The notes under the pieces were generated by a model. It saw only the letters and a list, made by a program, of their open reading frames with translations. It ran no database searches and had not been told where the DNA came from. The position numbers and the translations under genes are program-made. From Gnetum montanum (taxonomy: Eukaryota > Streptophyta > Gnetopsida > Gnetales > Gnetaceae), in assembly GCA_015680685.1 (NCBI GenBank), contig MNCI01015802.1:829723-853489 (forward strand): a stretch of DNA of 23,767 nucleotides. Reading direction: 5' to 3'. How positions within the stretch are numbered: position 1 is the stretch's first letter; each line of letters starts with the position of its first letter. Below, in pieces: positions 1-8,006 of this stretch.

Positions 1-406
1 CTCCTATTTCACTAATGACGTGGGGAACCTTGCCCTTCAATAGTGAATGTTGGCTCTCCTGCCTTGCATCCCGAATACGTTGGGCGTTTGTGGGATGATA
101 ATCCCTTGTGTCATAATCATCCAAAATGTATTCAGCAAGCAGCTCATGCATGCCATACTGCACCAAAGCACGGGAAAGCATGTTGGAAGCGGATCGATTT
201 GGGGGTAACACGATGTTACCTTGCATGTCTCTCCACCGCAGTTGCTCATCTTGATGGAAAACAAAGGTAAAATCCGGCACATACTCATTGGGATGAGTAT
301 ATGTGACTTTGGATTGTTGAGGACATGGTTGATTTTGGTTATGCGTATGATCCTGACTTTCTCCTGTATTGTCCTTAGGTGAGTTGATTGCATGAGAAGA
401 AGCCAT
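1..406 (-). CDS. gag: Element C gag, N-terminal part, runs off the window
   Basis: Gag is the structural protein that forms the cytoplasmic particle of an LTR retrotransposon. On the minus strand an ATG at 406-404 opens a frame of about 135 codons with no stop down to base 1, so it continues outside the window. The product starts MASSHAINSPKDN and contains HPNEYVPDFTF and GNIVLPPN. The same region in element AB (about 12140-11870) reads HPDEYIPNFTF and GNIMLPPD, so the two are homologous and the frame is real. It starts about 130 bp downstream (in its own orientation) of a good primer-binding site and LTR, as expected for a Ty3/gypsy element. Unlike the AB copy it has no stop codon in the visible part, which suggests a younger element. 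The Gag assignment rests on position and homology; no Gag core motif lies within the visible part. Confidence 0.8.
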   Translation of the reverse strand, partial: MASSHAINSPKDNTGESQDHTHNQNQPCPQQSKVTYTHPNEYVPDFTFVFHQDEQLRWRDMQGNIVLPPNRSASNMLSRALVQYGMHELLAEYILDDYDTRDYHPTNAQRIRDARQESQHSLLKGKVPHVISEIG

Positions 407-533
407 TTCTAATGGTGTGCTAATTTTCACCGTTATTTATGTTCTTGATTAACTGATTAACCCTAAGGTTCGTTTTAAGCTCACAACGATGTGAGTGATA
501 TCCCTTATGTTTAATTGGCAAAAAAACACCTAG

Positions 534-551
534 TCCCCAACAACGGTGCCA
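534..551 (-). other. Primer-binding site of element C (tRNA-Asp type)
   Basis: Read on the plus strand this is TCCCCAACAACGGTGCCA, ending one base before the LTR. It differs at 3 of 18 positions from the 3' end of plant tRNA-Asp as I recall it. That tRNA primes many Athila/Tat-type elements. All three differences are transitions. Confidence 0.8.
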
Positions 552-980
552 ATGATGAGTGGCGAGGTACCCCTACACTCAACCATACGAATACGAGCGT
601 GCACGCATGATTCAGTCGAACTCTGCAGATTGAATGCCTTAACACCACAAGAAACACTTGGGATTAATCATTTGTTGTCTTCCCAGGCTTGCTTGTAAGT
701 GTCACGGTGTATGGTTAAGCAAGTCTGAGGTATGTGATTTTTTTGGTATTTTTCGGTTTATCTTCTATGCTATCAGAGGAAAGGGTTGAGAAACTAAGCT
801 AACTCTAACTAATGTCCTAAGTCTAAATTAACTAGCGTCAGCATCCGTTCCCACTTACCGGACACACCCTGAACTATGCAACTGTGGCTTACCAAACGCT
901 AATCGTTACTGGGATCACCACACGTAACGCAAGTGCTCGAAGTGGTCGTACTGAGGCACCTATTTAGCTTAAGTGTGATA

Positions 981-1260
981 AGCAGCCGATTCCTTAGCTA
1001 GCCGTACACACCCGTGGGTGCTCGTAACTAAGTCGTACTTATCACACGTTCTAGCCTAGCAATGAGTAGCCGATTCCTTGACTAGCCGTACACATTGGAC
1101 TACCACTGGGATTACCAAGCGCAGAATCCTGGAATACGCTACTGGGTTACCAAGCAGCCAATGCTCGTAATCAAGTCGTACTCATGCGTTGCGACAAGCA
1201 GCCGATTCCTTGACTAGCCGTACACGTCCGTAGACGCTCGTAATCAAGTCATACTTGTGC
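981..1260 (-). repeat. Internal imperfect tandem repeats in LTR C
   Basis: The block AGCCGATTCCTT followed by AGCTAGCC or GACTAGCC and GTACAC occurs three times (981-1010, 1066-1094, 1197-1225). Two copies continue into a tail resembling CGCTCGTAATCAAGTC, and a further tail copy lies at 1154-1189. Short ACTGGGATTACCAAGCG-like pieces alternate with them near 1108 and 1141. In transcription order this lies downstream of the poly(A) signal, so in R/U5. The AB LTRs have only one simple version of this region. Confidence 0.75.
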
Positions 1261-1499
1261 GCACTAGGAAAGCAGTAAATAAACAACAATAAAACCATGT
1301 ACTGCAAGGTTTATCCAATCAAGTTCATCTTTATTGCCGTACACAACTTGGGTTCAGGTTACAAGCTGCTCGAATAAAGAGCCGTTCACTCTAGGACTCC
1401 TACTGTGGGCACATGGGAAAAATTCTAACTCTGGAGTGATCAATTTGCCAGAGCTTCGCTACTTCTAGCCATGATTGGGAAATGAAGGGAGTGCCGCCT

Positions 1500-1510
1500 C
1501 TTATTTATAG
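1500..1510 (-). promoter_or_regulatory. TATA box of LTR C
   Basis: The minus strand reads CTATAAATAAG. It sits only about 85 bp from the LTR's transcriptional start edge at 1595 and at the same place as the TATA boxes of the two AB LTRs. Confidence 0.75.
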
Positions 1511-1524
1511 ATATGACGGCGGGA

Positions 1525-1570
1525 CGCGATATCGCGTATGCGATATCGCAGGGTAAGATGCGATATCTCG
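1525..1570 (-). promoter_or_regulatory. CpG-rich palindrome cluster upstream of the LTR C TATA box
   Basis: Contains the perfect palindromes CGCGATATCGCG (1525-1536) and GCGATATCGC (1540-1549), plus a third near-copy TGCGATATCTCG (1559-1570). Equivalent clusters occur in both AB LTRs at the same distance from TATA. This suggests a protein-binding or structural element of the promoter. The function is inferred. Confidence 0.6.
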
Positions 1571-1595
1571 GCCCAGTGCATGTCGCGTCTCATCA

Positions 1596-2239
1596 CTCAT
1601 CCACTGATAACAACAGCTGTCTCCAATAATTGTTAACAAAGAAACTTACCAAGTGACTATTGGATGGCTCACCATTGATACTCATTAATCAACTAACCTA
1701 GCCATTGGCAAACACCTTACCACTAATTCTCAACAAATGGTAGTAATTGCTATGATAGTAGACTTGCTTCTCAAGATTGAGCCATTGTTAGGAAGAGCCA
1801 CAAGTAGACTAAAGCTATTAACAAAGAGGCCTTCCTACTAATTCTCAAAATACTGGTATCCATTTGACAATATATCTAGAGCCTGTAGTAGAATGAAGCC
1901 ATTGGTGCAACAATGAATAACACTCCATATTGCAGGTATCATAAAAAAGTTAATATCACAACATAATCAACTTAACCAAAAGAAAATGAATTACCATACC
2001 TACTATCATGATCATCTAACCATGCATCCTACCGTTATGTTCCTTATTCCATATCATGTCTTATGATGATGCATAAGTCATCAACTATGTCTATGTTCTA
2101 TACCATGTGTTGTAGTTGAAACACTATTTCTTGCATTGTTGAGTATGATCCCAATACTATCTGCATCTCAAAGAAAATGTTGACTACAACCTCATTGCTA
2201 GGTTGTTGTGAGTTGTGGTCCATTATATAATTCACTATA
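1596..2239. other. Unassigned intergenic DNA right of element C
   Basis: No open frame or known domain was seen. A few short words recur (CTAATTCTCAA near 1722 and 1836; TTAACAAAG near 1631 and 1818; GCCATTG several times), which may be the remains of an old local duplication. One end of this DNA is the insertion site of element C. Confidence 0.4.
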
Positions 2240-2838
2240 ACCTAGCCACTCATGACATGTTGTCCCTTCTTTTTATGCATTTTTAGTTTTAACTTTTATG
2301 TTACTAGTTTGTACATTTTTCTTCTAAGAGATGATGTTGAGATGATATTTGGTATTATATATTATCTATTGATTATCTCTAAGGATTTGTATTTTCCTGT
2401 CTTTGATGTAGGTCTAACTTTTCCATGGATAATTAATTCTACAATGTTGGATATTTTTATATAGTTTTTATCATGGTAGAGCCCAATATCTATTGAGTGT
2501 TTTCATTATATTGATGTTTTATAATTATTCTACTATTTTTGGTGTCTCATATATTATTATTTTTGGCTTGGACATTAGGATATTGAATTGTTTTTATTAT
2601 TGGATAGGTTAAATTTCATACACATGGAGCTAATGTTATTCTATTTAATAGTTTTCTTATCACTGGTTATCCATTTTCCCCCCTATGCACCTATTTTTAT
2701 GAATGCCTACTATCCCACTTGTTACATTTTCTTAGCATCTTGTAATTTTCTTAAGTTACATTTTTATTTTGTTTTTATATTTTGATTTCTTTATGTAATA
2801 TGTATCTAGCCTAAGCTTGGTTAACAAGGTGTTATAAG
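2240..2838 (+). other. T-rich segment, possible 5' LTR of element 2
   Basis: Strongly T-rich on the plus strand, with no convincing protein. It directly precedes a primer-site-like sequence and a gag start, so by position it should be the 5' LTR of element 2. I could not find convincing matching sequence in the LTR-like region at 16231, so the boundary and identity remain unproven. Short apparent frames at 2252-2464 and 2588-2785 are T-rich, hydrophobic and look spurious. Confidence 0.35.
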
Positions 2839-2839
2839 T

Positions 2840-2851
2840 TGGTATTAGTGT
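2840..2851 (+). other. Primer-binding site of element 2 (tRNA-iMet type, decayed)
   Basis: TGGTATTAGTGT matches 9 of 12 bases of TGGTATCAGAGC, the site complementary to plant initiator tRNA-Met used by chromoviruses. It lies 10 bp before the gag ATG. Confidence 0.55.
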
Positions 2852-2861
2852 TGAAGGTTGG

Positions 2862-3313
2862 ATGCCACCTAGAAAAGCAAGAGAGGTCTTGAATAGGATA
2901 AAACTTAATCAACCCAATGCAAAAGTCTCTCAAAATGACCTAATGCATGAGATGTTTACTTATTTGAGGAGTCAAAATCAGTCAAATCTAGCAAGTGATG
3001 GAAAAAATCCTAACAACTCAACCTCTTGTGGTAGAAGGCCCATTGAGCAAGTTCTTATGAAATAGTTTAGGAGACTAAAACCTTTAACATTTTGTGCTAA
3101 AGACCTTATAGTAGCTTTGGTGTGATTATGAGAAGTGGAAAAATATTTTCAACTCATGAGTTAAACTTTGATACATCAAACTCATTTGGCTATCCAACAA
3201 CTTAAGGATATAAGTGATTGTTGATGGCAAATAACTAAAGTTGCTAAAGGATGAAAGAATGTAGAGGTAGAGTGGGTTGATTTTATGATAGCCTTCAAAG
3301 TGGGGTATGTATT
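2862..3313 (+). pseudogene. gag: Element 2 gag, first part, interrupted by element AB
   Basis: The frame starts MPPRKAREV at 2862, a start typical of Del/Tekay-type chromovirus Gag, and stays in one frame to the insertion point at 3313. After an in-frame TAG at 3062 the reading continues FRRLKPLTF, EVEKYFQLMS, QLKDISDC and VEWVDFMIAF. These correspond to the conserved FxxLKPPxF, WL..EK.., QL..A..WW and W.EF...F blocks of the plant Retrotrans_gag domain. Several stops (TAG, TGA, TAA) break it, so it is not functional. The next residues of the domain are found at 13216, beyond element AB. I am confident of the family and less sure of the exact clade. Confidence 0.8.
3309..3313. repeat. Target-site duplication of element AB, left copy
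   Basis: GTATT directly abuts the TGATGAG end of the LTR. The right copy at 13211-13215 is GTATC, four of five bases identical. Five base pairs is the usual Ty3/gypsy duplication length. Confidence 0.8.
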
Positions 3314-4031
3314 TGATGAGTGGCGAGGTATCACTACGCTCAACCATATGAATACGAGAGTACACGCATGATCCGGTCAAATTCCAAGGACTAAGTGCTT
3401 ATGCGCCTTTGTGGAACAAGAATGGGTTAGCCAATCATTATCTTCCCAAGCTTACTTGAATAGCACGATTGTATGATTAAGTAAACTTGAGCTACATGAT
3501 TTTTATAGTTTTTAAGTTTTTATGTCCTAGTGCTACAAAGGGAGGAGAGAGATAACTAAGTAACTAATTTTAACTTAACTACTTAACTATGCTTTAACTA
3601 GTCCTAACACCAGCATCCATTCTCACTTGCTGTACACATTCTGAACTAGTGTAACACTACTGGGATTACTAAATGCTAATCGTTACTGGGTTACCAAGTG
3701 TTACACACATGCTCAAAGTGATTGTATTGAGTGTGCTTACTTAAGAGAGTTGCAGGGTGAGAGAGAGAACATTAATTAACTAAGGAAAGCATTAAGTAAT
3801 AGTAATTTAACATTAATTAATCTATTCTAAATGCTGCAAGCTTTATCACAAAGCTCGTCTTTATTGCTGTACACAAGGTGTGCTCAGGTACACAATGCTT
3901 GAATAAAGATCCGTTCACTTTATGACTCCTATTGCGGGCACTCAAAAATAATTCTATCTCTGGAAAGGGAAAAAGGCAAGAGTTTGGGTAAGGGACTAAG
4001 ACTAACTATGCAAACCAAGTGCACCTGCCTC

Positions 4032-4042
4032 TTATTTATAGG
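4032..4042 (-). promoter_or_regulatory. TATA box of the AB 3' LTR
   Basis: The minus strand reads CCTATAAATAA. It lies about 170 bp upstream, in sense, of the AATAAA-type signal at 3860-3865. Confidence 0.7.
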
Positions 4043-4058
4043 CAACAAGGCAGGTCTT

Positions 4059-4078
4059 GATATTGCGTACGCAATATC
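4059..4078. promoter_or_regulatory. Perfect 20-bp palindrome upstream of TATA
   Basis: GATATTGCGTACGCAATATC is identical to its reverse complement. It corresponds to 1528-1547 in LTR C and 13132-13151 in the other AB LTR. A further related pair, CAATATTGCG and CGATATCG, follows at 4091-4113. Confidence 0.75.
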
Positions 4079-4123
4079 ACTTGGAAGGCTCCAATATTGC
4101 GTACCCGATATCGTGGCTCATCA

Positions 4124-4131
4124 TACCCCCA
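4124..4131 (-). other. Polypurine tract of element AB
   Basis: The minus strand reads TGGGGGTA immediately before the 3' LTR, the place where plus-strand synthesis is primed. The 13-bp context CCCCCACGACTAA recurs at 4696-4708, and a variant occurs at 6019-6031. Confidence 0.65.
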
Positions 4132-4278
4132 CGACTAAATGAAAACTCATCCTTGAGTTCCTTACAAAATATTGGGAAGGTATGGGATTATTGATTGAAT
4201 GAGAACTGATAGCGACAGGAAATAACAGACTCAAAGTGCCTGGTAAACAGATCAACAAACATATTACAACATTGGTGT

Positions 4279-4506
4279 TCACACCCTTTGTGGTGAACAC
4301 TGTACATAGATGACATCCAAATCCTCATTTAACAGCTTGAAGAGAGAGTAAAGAAAATGAGGTGCATTATTGCTGACGTTGTGATTGTGCCTTTCGTTGT
4401 TTATCCATAGCCATGCGACCAAAATTGCTCCCGGTGTAAACGCTCTAGCTCCAGTCCATCCCAAGTGCTTCCTCTTATCCCAGTCCATAGTTCGTGTAAT
4501 CGCCAT
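4279..4506 (-). CDS. Small unidentified ORF in the AB 3' spacer
   Basis: A 75-codon minus-strand frame starts MAITRTMDWDKRK and ends YVQCSPQRV. I do not recognise a family. Its ATG is preceded, in sense, by TGTGTGTGTAG, which resembles a 3' splice site. Spliced subgenomic mRNAs have been proposed for the envelope-like ORF of Athila-type elements, and this ORF sits in the equivalent place. It is far shorter than such an envelope and has no obvious signal peptide or membrane segment. It may be a decayed remnant or chance. Low confidence. Confidence 0.2.
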   Translation of the reverse strand: MAITRTMDWDKRKHLGWTGARAFTPGAILVAWLWINNERHNHNVSNNAPHFLYSLFKLLNEDLDVIYVQCSPQRV

Positions 4507-5875
4507 CTACACACACAACACAGTCACAAATGATCAAGGATAAGTAAACCATAATGCAATTGATACCTTGCCTCGATATAAAGTGCATTTGATGGGTTGT
4601 GGTTATGGCAGAAACTAGGTTAGAGGTTTATCACAGATAACTACCTAAGGTGTAGGGGTGATACAAGTAGTAGAATGGAAAAATTTGTAATAGGGCCCCC
4701 ACGACTAAGAGCAAACCTCTAGTAACAATAGGGTGGAAAAGTATAGGGAACAAGAAAAATGGGAAAAATAATAATGGCGATGCCAATAAAATGGATGTCA
4801 TCGATGGGGATGAAATGAGAAATTGTTGATTGCAAGAAATGTTTAAGGAGAAGAATTTAACAATTGCACCATAAAGGAATGTCAGTGGGTCCTCCCCAAG
4901 TAGGCTCATGTCCTTTATGCCTTGACAAACCCACAAACCAAAGAGTCTGTAGGCTCTAGGAATGACATATGGAAACAATGGTTAAAGACTAGCCCACAAG
5001 AATTTACCAAATAATAACAATGGGTCAACTAGGAGATAGACTAATCATAAAACCGGCAATGAGGTGGAAAATAGGAAGAAAGATGGAGAGTAGAAAATGG
5101 AATGGAATCCCAAGAGCAAGGTTGTGTAAAGTCCCTTGTGTATTTTATGGTTGGTTAAGGTGGCTGAGTAGAACTCATTCCAAATCTAGACTCAAACTAA
5201 CCACATCAGTGACCTCGCATCAATACACTTGGCCAATCCATCCCCTTGAAGCAACAAGCATGCTTCCCCAAAGAGTCACCAGCATTCCAAGGAGAGCGAG
5301 ATGGAGAAGTAGGAAGTGAGAAAGTGCCTTTGTTAGAGGGAATCGTCAAGCATGGGTAACATATCTTTCCAGTGCCATAACTAGTGCTTGTAGCCCAGAT
5401 TTCTTTATTATGTCTAAGGGGTGTGATTAGAATTCACACCAGTTTTTTTTACGTGAGAACCACACCATGCAAAAACTTATTTGATTTATTTGACTTCTTG
5501 ATGTTTGGTCATCGGCAGAATGGCGGAGAACCCATGAAAAGCATCCAAGTACCCAAGAGAATAGCTAGCACACATGCATTGAATCCCCTTGAAGTCACAC
5601 CCTTTTCAACCATTGAATCCTTCCTTGGTTTGAAGAATACGAAGCCACCAATTCATTAATAAGTTTATTTAGAAAAAGGGACAGTACAGTTCCAAAACCA
5701 AGGGACACCATAGAGTTGAACGGGGGAATGGATGGTGTGGACTCATTGCCTATTTTATCAAAAGAACCATATCATAGTATTAACATTGAAAATCAAAGGT
5801 AAAAACTCAACATTAACAGTCAACACCATTATAGTACAATCCACCATCATGAGCACTTATTGTATGACGAATGAA

Positions 5876-5981
5876 AGCAAATAAAATAAAGAAATAGGAA
5901 AAAATATGAATGATGGTGTAAAAAAAATAAATAAAATTGAAAAAAATGTGTAAAAAAAAAATACAAAAAAAAAAAAATAGA
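5876..5981 (-). repeat. A-rich low-complexity tract (T-rich in element sense)
   Basis: A run of AAATAAA-like and poly-A stretches, including 13 consecutive A near 5966-5978. It lies just downstream, in sense, of the integrase stop. A similar A-rich tract is present after element 3's coding part at 20924-20995, but on the opposite sense strand. Confidence 0.8.
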
Positions 5982-6047
5982 GTTGAGGGCTTAGAATGGT
6001 TATCATTGGTGGCCATCTCCCCCATGACTGAGTTGGAAGGAGGAGAT

Positions 6048-7448
6048 CTAAGATAATGAGTAGGGTTGTCCACCAACAGAGGTAGTATTGGTACTGGCTA
6101 TTCTAAGCTCATGGAAAGGTTTGGTTTGTTGGATGTTGACCAAAAATTTCTTATCTAGGCTCTCAGGTTTGTAAATCATCATGGCCCCTGAAGGAAAAGT
6201 TACATAAATAATATAAGGTCCTTCCCACAACATTTGAAATTTAGTGTGTTGTGGCACATGTGTGGGATTCTAGTACAGAACCTGATCTCCTGGTTGATAT
6301 TTAACTTTCCTAATTTTTAGGTCATGACATCGTTTATTGAAGGCCTTGTGCAATTCGTTAGATGGAAGGGCAACTAATTAGTTCTCATCTAGCAAGTTAA
6401 GGATCATTAACCATTCTTTTTGTGCTAGATCAAGGTCAAGGTTGAGATCACACGCTATAGATAGTGTACGGAGTTTTGCTTGAATGGGAAGCGTAGGAAG
6501 TTTCCCATACACTAACTCATAGGGAGAGTAGCCTATAGGGAGTTTCCATGTGGAGCGGTATGCCCAAAGAGCATCATTTAGTTTGGTGCTCCAATCTCTC
6601 CTATACTTGTTAATATTTCTTGTCAATATTTTTGTAATCTCCCTATTGGTGACCTTGGCTTGACTGTTCGCTTGAGGGTGGTATGGAGTAGTCAGTTTGT
6701 GTTCAACCCCTAAGTGTTGCATCAGCTTCTGAAAAGTTACACTTGTAAAATGTGTGCCATTGTCAGAAATAAGTGCACGAGGCATACCAAACCTGTTTAC
6801 GATTTGTTGTTGAACAAATTGTGCAGCTATAGATGATGTACAATCCTTAATAGCAACTACTTCTACCCATTTTGTAAAGTAGTCAATAGCAACAACGATG
6901 TAAGCTTTTCCATTGGACATTGGTGTAATAAGCCCCATAAAATCAATTCCCCATATGTCAAAGGGTTCTAAAGGTTGAATCCATTGTTGTGGATCCTCCA
7001 TTCTAGTAGTCATTTCCCCATCATGTTGACAACGCTCACAAGATTGGACGAAATGATGAGCATCTTGAAACAATGTAGGCCAATAATATCTTGCAAGTAG
7101 GATTTTAATGGTTGTTCATCTTCTAGCATAATGACCCCCACAAGGACCCTCATGAGCATCTTGGAGAACGCGTAGTTGATTTATATCAGGAATGCACCAT
7201 TGAACCAAGCCATCGGGACATACTTTATAAAGTTGCCCATTGATCTCCATAAAATACTTGGGTTGGTGAAGGAACCGTTGTTTCTTTTTAGCATCTAACC
7301 CTTGTGGTGTTTGTTGTGTAAGGAGGTAGGTGAGAATACTACTATACTAGTTTGTTTCCGTGGTCAATTGATTAGTTACTACACTTGCAAAGAGGAGTTC
7401 ATCAGAGAAATAATCAGAAATTGGATACTCATCCTCTTTGTTGTCCCA
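6048..7448 (-). pseudogene. int: Integrase of element AB (catalytic Glu changed to Lys)
   Basis: Integrase inserts the cDNA copy into host DNA in the nucleus. The N-terminal HHCC zinc finger is visible: DAHEGPCGGH (about 7165-7135) and SCERCQ (about 7045-7030). The catalytic core has the first Asp in WGIDFMG (codon 6944-6942) and the second in ISDNGTHF (6764-6762). Exactly 35 residues later the expected Glu is Lys (NSQAKVTNREI, codon 6656-6654). The C-terminal part continues through YGKLPTLPIQAK to FQMLWEGPYI and the stop at 6048. The frame is the same as RT and RNase H. Stops occur, for example near 7117 and just after LNLLDEN (6377). With a catalytic residue missing and stops, it is dead. 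Confidence 0.9.
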
Positions 7449-8006
7449 TCACAACTGAGATAAATGATCAGCAACTATGTTCTTGGTACCTTTACGATCA
7501 ATCATTGTAAGATCGAACTCTTGTAAGATTACGAGCCATCGTATGATGCGAGGGCTCACCATTGGTTTATTCATGAGGAACCTTATTGCACTACGATCTG
7601 TGTGCATGAATACCTTATAGCCCAAGACATAGTGCCTAGATTTTTCTAGTGCAAACACTACAACGATTAATTCTTTCTCTATTGTGGTGTAGTTAAGTTG
7701 TGCACTAGCAATACTCCTACTTGCACAGTGGATATAATAAGGACATTTTTGGTCATCTAACTATGTAAGTACAGCTCCTAAAGCATAATTGGACATGTCA
7801 GTCATTATGTGGAATGGTATGGACTAGTTAGGAGCTTGTAGAATGGGTGTTTCTACAAGCTTCTGTTTTAAAGTTTGGAAAGCTAGTTCACATTCTCTGG
7901 TCCATTTGAAAGGTACATCCTTTTTCGTTAGTTCAACCAATGGTTTTGTAACCTTTGAAAAGTTCTCAATAAACCTTCTATAGTAGCCAGTGTTTCCAAA
8001 AAATGA
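7449..8006 (-). pseudogene. rnh: RNase H of element AB
   Basis: Degrades the RNA strand of the RNA-DNA hybrid during reverse transcription. In frame with RT, it starts after an in-frame stop at 8007. It shows YYRRFIENFSKVTKPL (the RT-RNase H connection), FHIMTDMSNYALGAVL with the first catalytic Asp, TIEKELIVVVFALEKSRHY with the Glu, and HTDRSAIRFLM with another Asp. The ending VADHLSQL is close to the VADHLSRL ending typical of Athila/Tat elements. Several in-frame stops, including near 7826 and 7762, inactivate it. The active-site residues themselves appear to be kept. Confidence 0.87.

Larger units (their letters stand above)
553..1595 (-). mobile_element. 5' LTR of element C
   Basis: A 1043-bp LTR bounded by the inverted ends TGATGAG (553-559) and CTCATCA (1589-1595). 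It is collinear with the LTRs at 3314 and 12392: shared blocks include the start, the CATCCGTTC block near 844, the TTTATTGCCGT block at 1330, a TATA region and the terminal palindromes. Transcription reads right to left: U3 from 1595, TATA at 1500-1510, and an AATAAA-type signal (plus-strand TTTATT) at 1330-1335. It is 220-230 bp longer than the AB LTRs because of internal repeats at 981-1260. Its partner LTR lies outside the window, so the target duplication cannot be checked. Confidence 0.88.
3314..4123 (-). mobile_element. 3' LTR of element AB
   Basis: 810 bp, with perfect inverted ends TGATGAG and CTCATCA (4117-4123). It contains a TATA box at 4032-4042, an AATAAA-type signal at 3860-3865 (minus strand) and a perfect 20-bp palindrome at 4059-4078. 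It aligns along its full length with 12392-13210. Confidence 0.92.
4132..6047 (-). other. Spacer between integrase and 3' LTR of element AB
   Basis: About 1.9 kb in the position where Athila-type elements may carry an envelope-like ORF. I see no recognisable envelope protein. It holds a 75-codon minus-strand frame (4506-4279), two extra polypurine-like motifs, an A-rich tract, and two copies of CCCCTTGAAG near 5243 and 5588. Other apparent frames here (4631-4978, 5020-5319, 5384-5659) show no family resemblance and I do not call them genes. Confidence 0.6.

Noticed and set aside
37-393. 118-codon minus-strand frame at the left edge
   Set aside because: It overlaps the true gag frame (406 to 1) in another phase. 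The gag frame has homology to element AB and no stop; this one has neither homology nor a sensible position.
981-1260. CRISPR-like or satellite array
   Set aside because: Units are unequal, imperfect and confined to one LTR. There are no regular spacers, and the context is a plant retrotransposon.
2252-2785. Two hydrophobic plus-strand frames suggesting membrane proteins
   Set aside because: T-rich DNA encodes Phe/Leu/Ile by composition alone. No start context, homology or partner gene is present.
4631-5659. Frames at 4631-4978 (minus), 5020-5319 (plus) and 5384-5659 (plus)
   Set aside because: No recognisable domain or conservation. Two are antisense to the element, and composition explains the open stretches.
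5813-6076. 87-codon minus-strand frame with a hydrophobic Phe-rich stretch
   Set aside because: The hydrophobic run is the translation of the poly-A/T tract and does not look like a real membrane protein.
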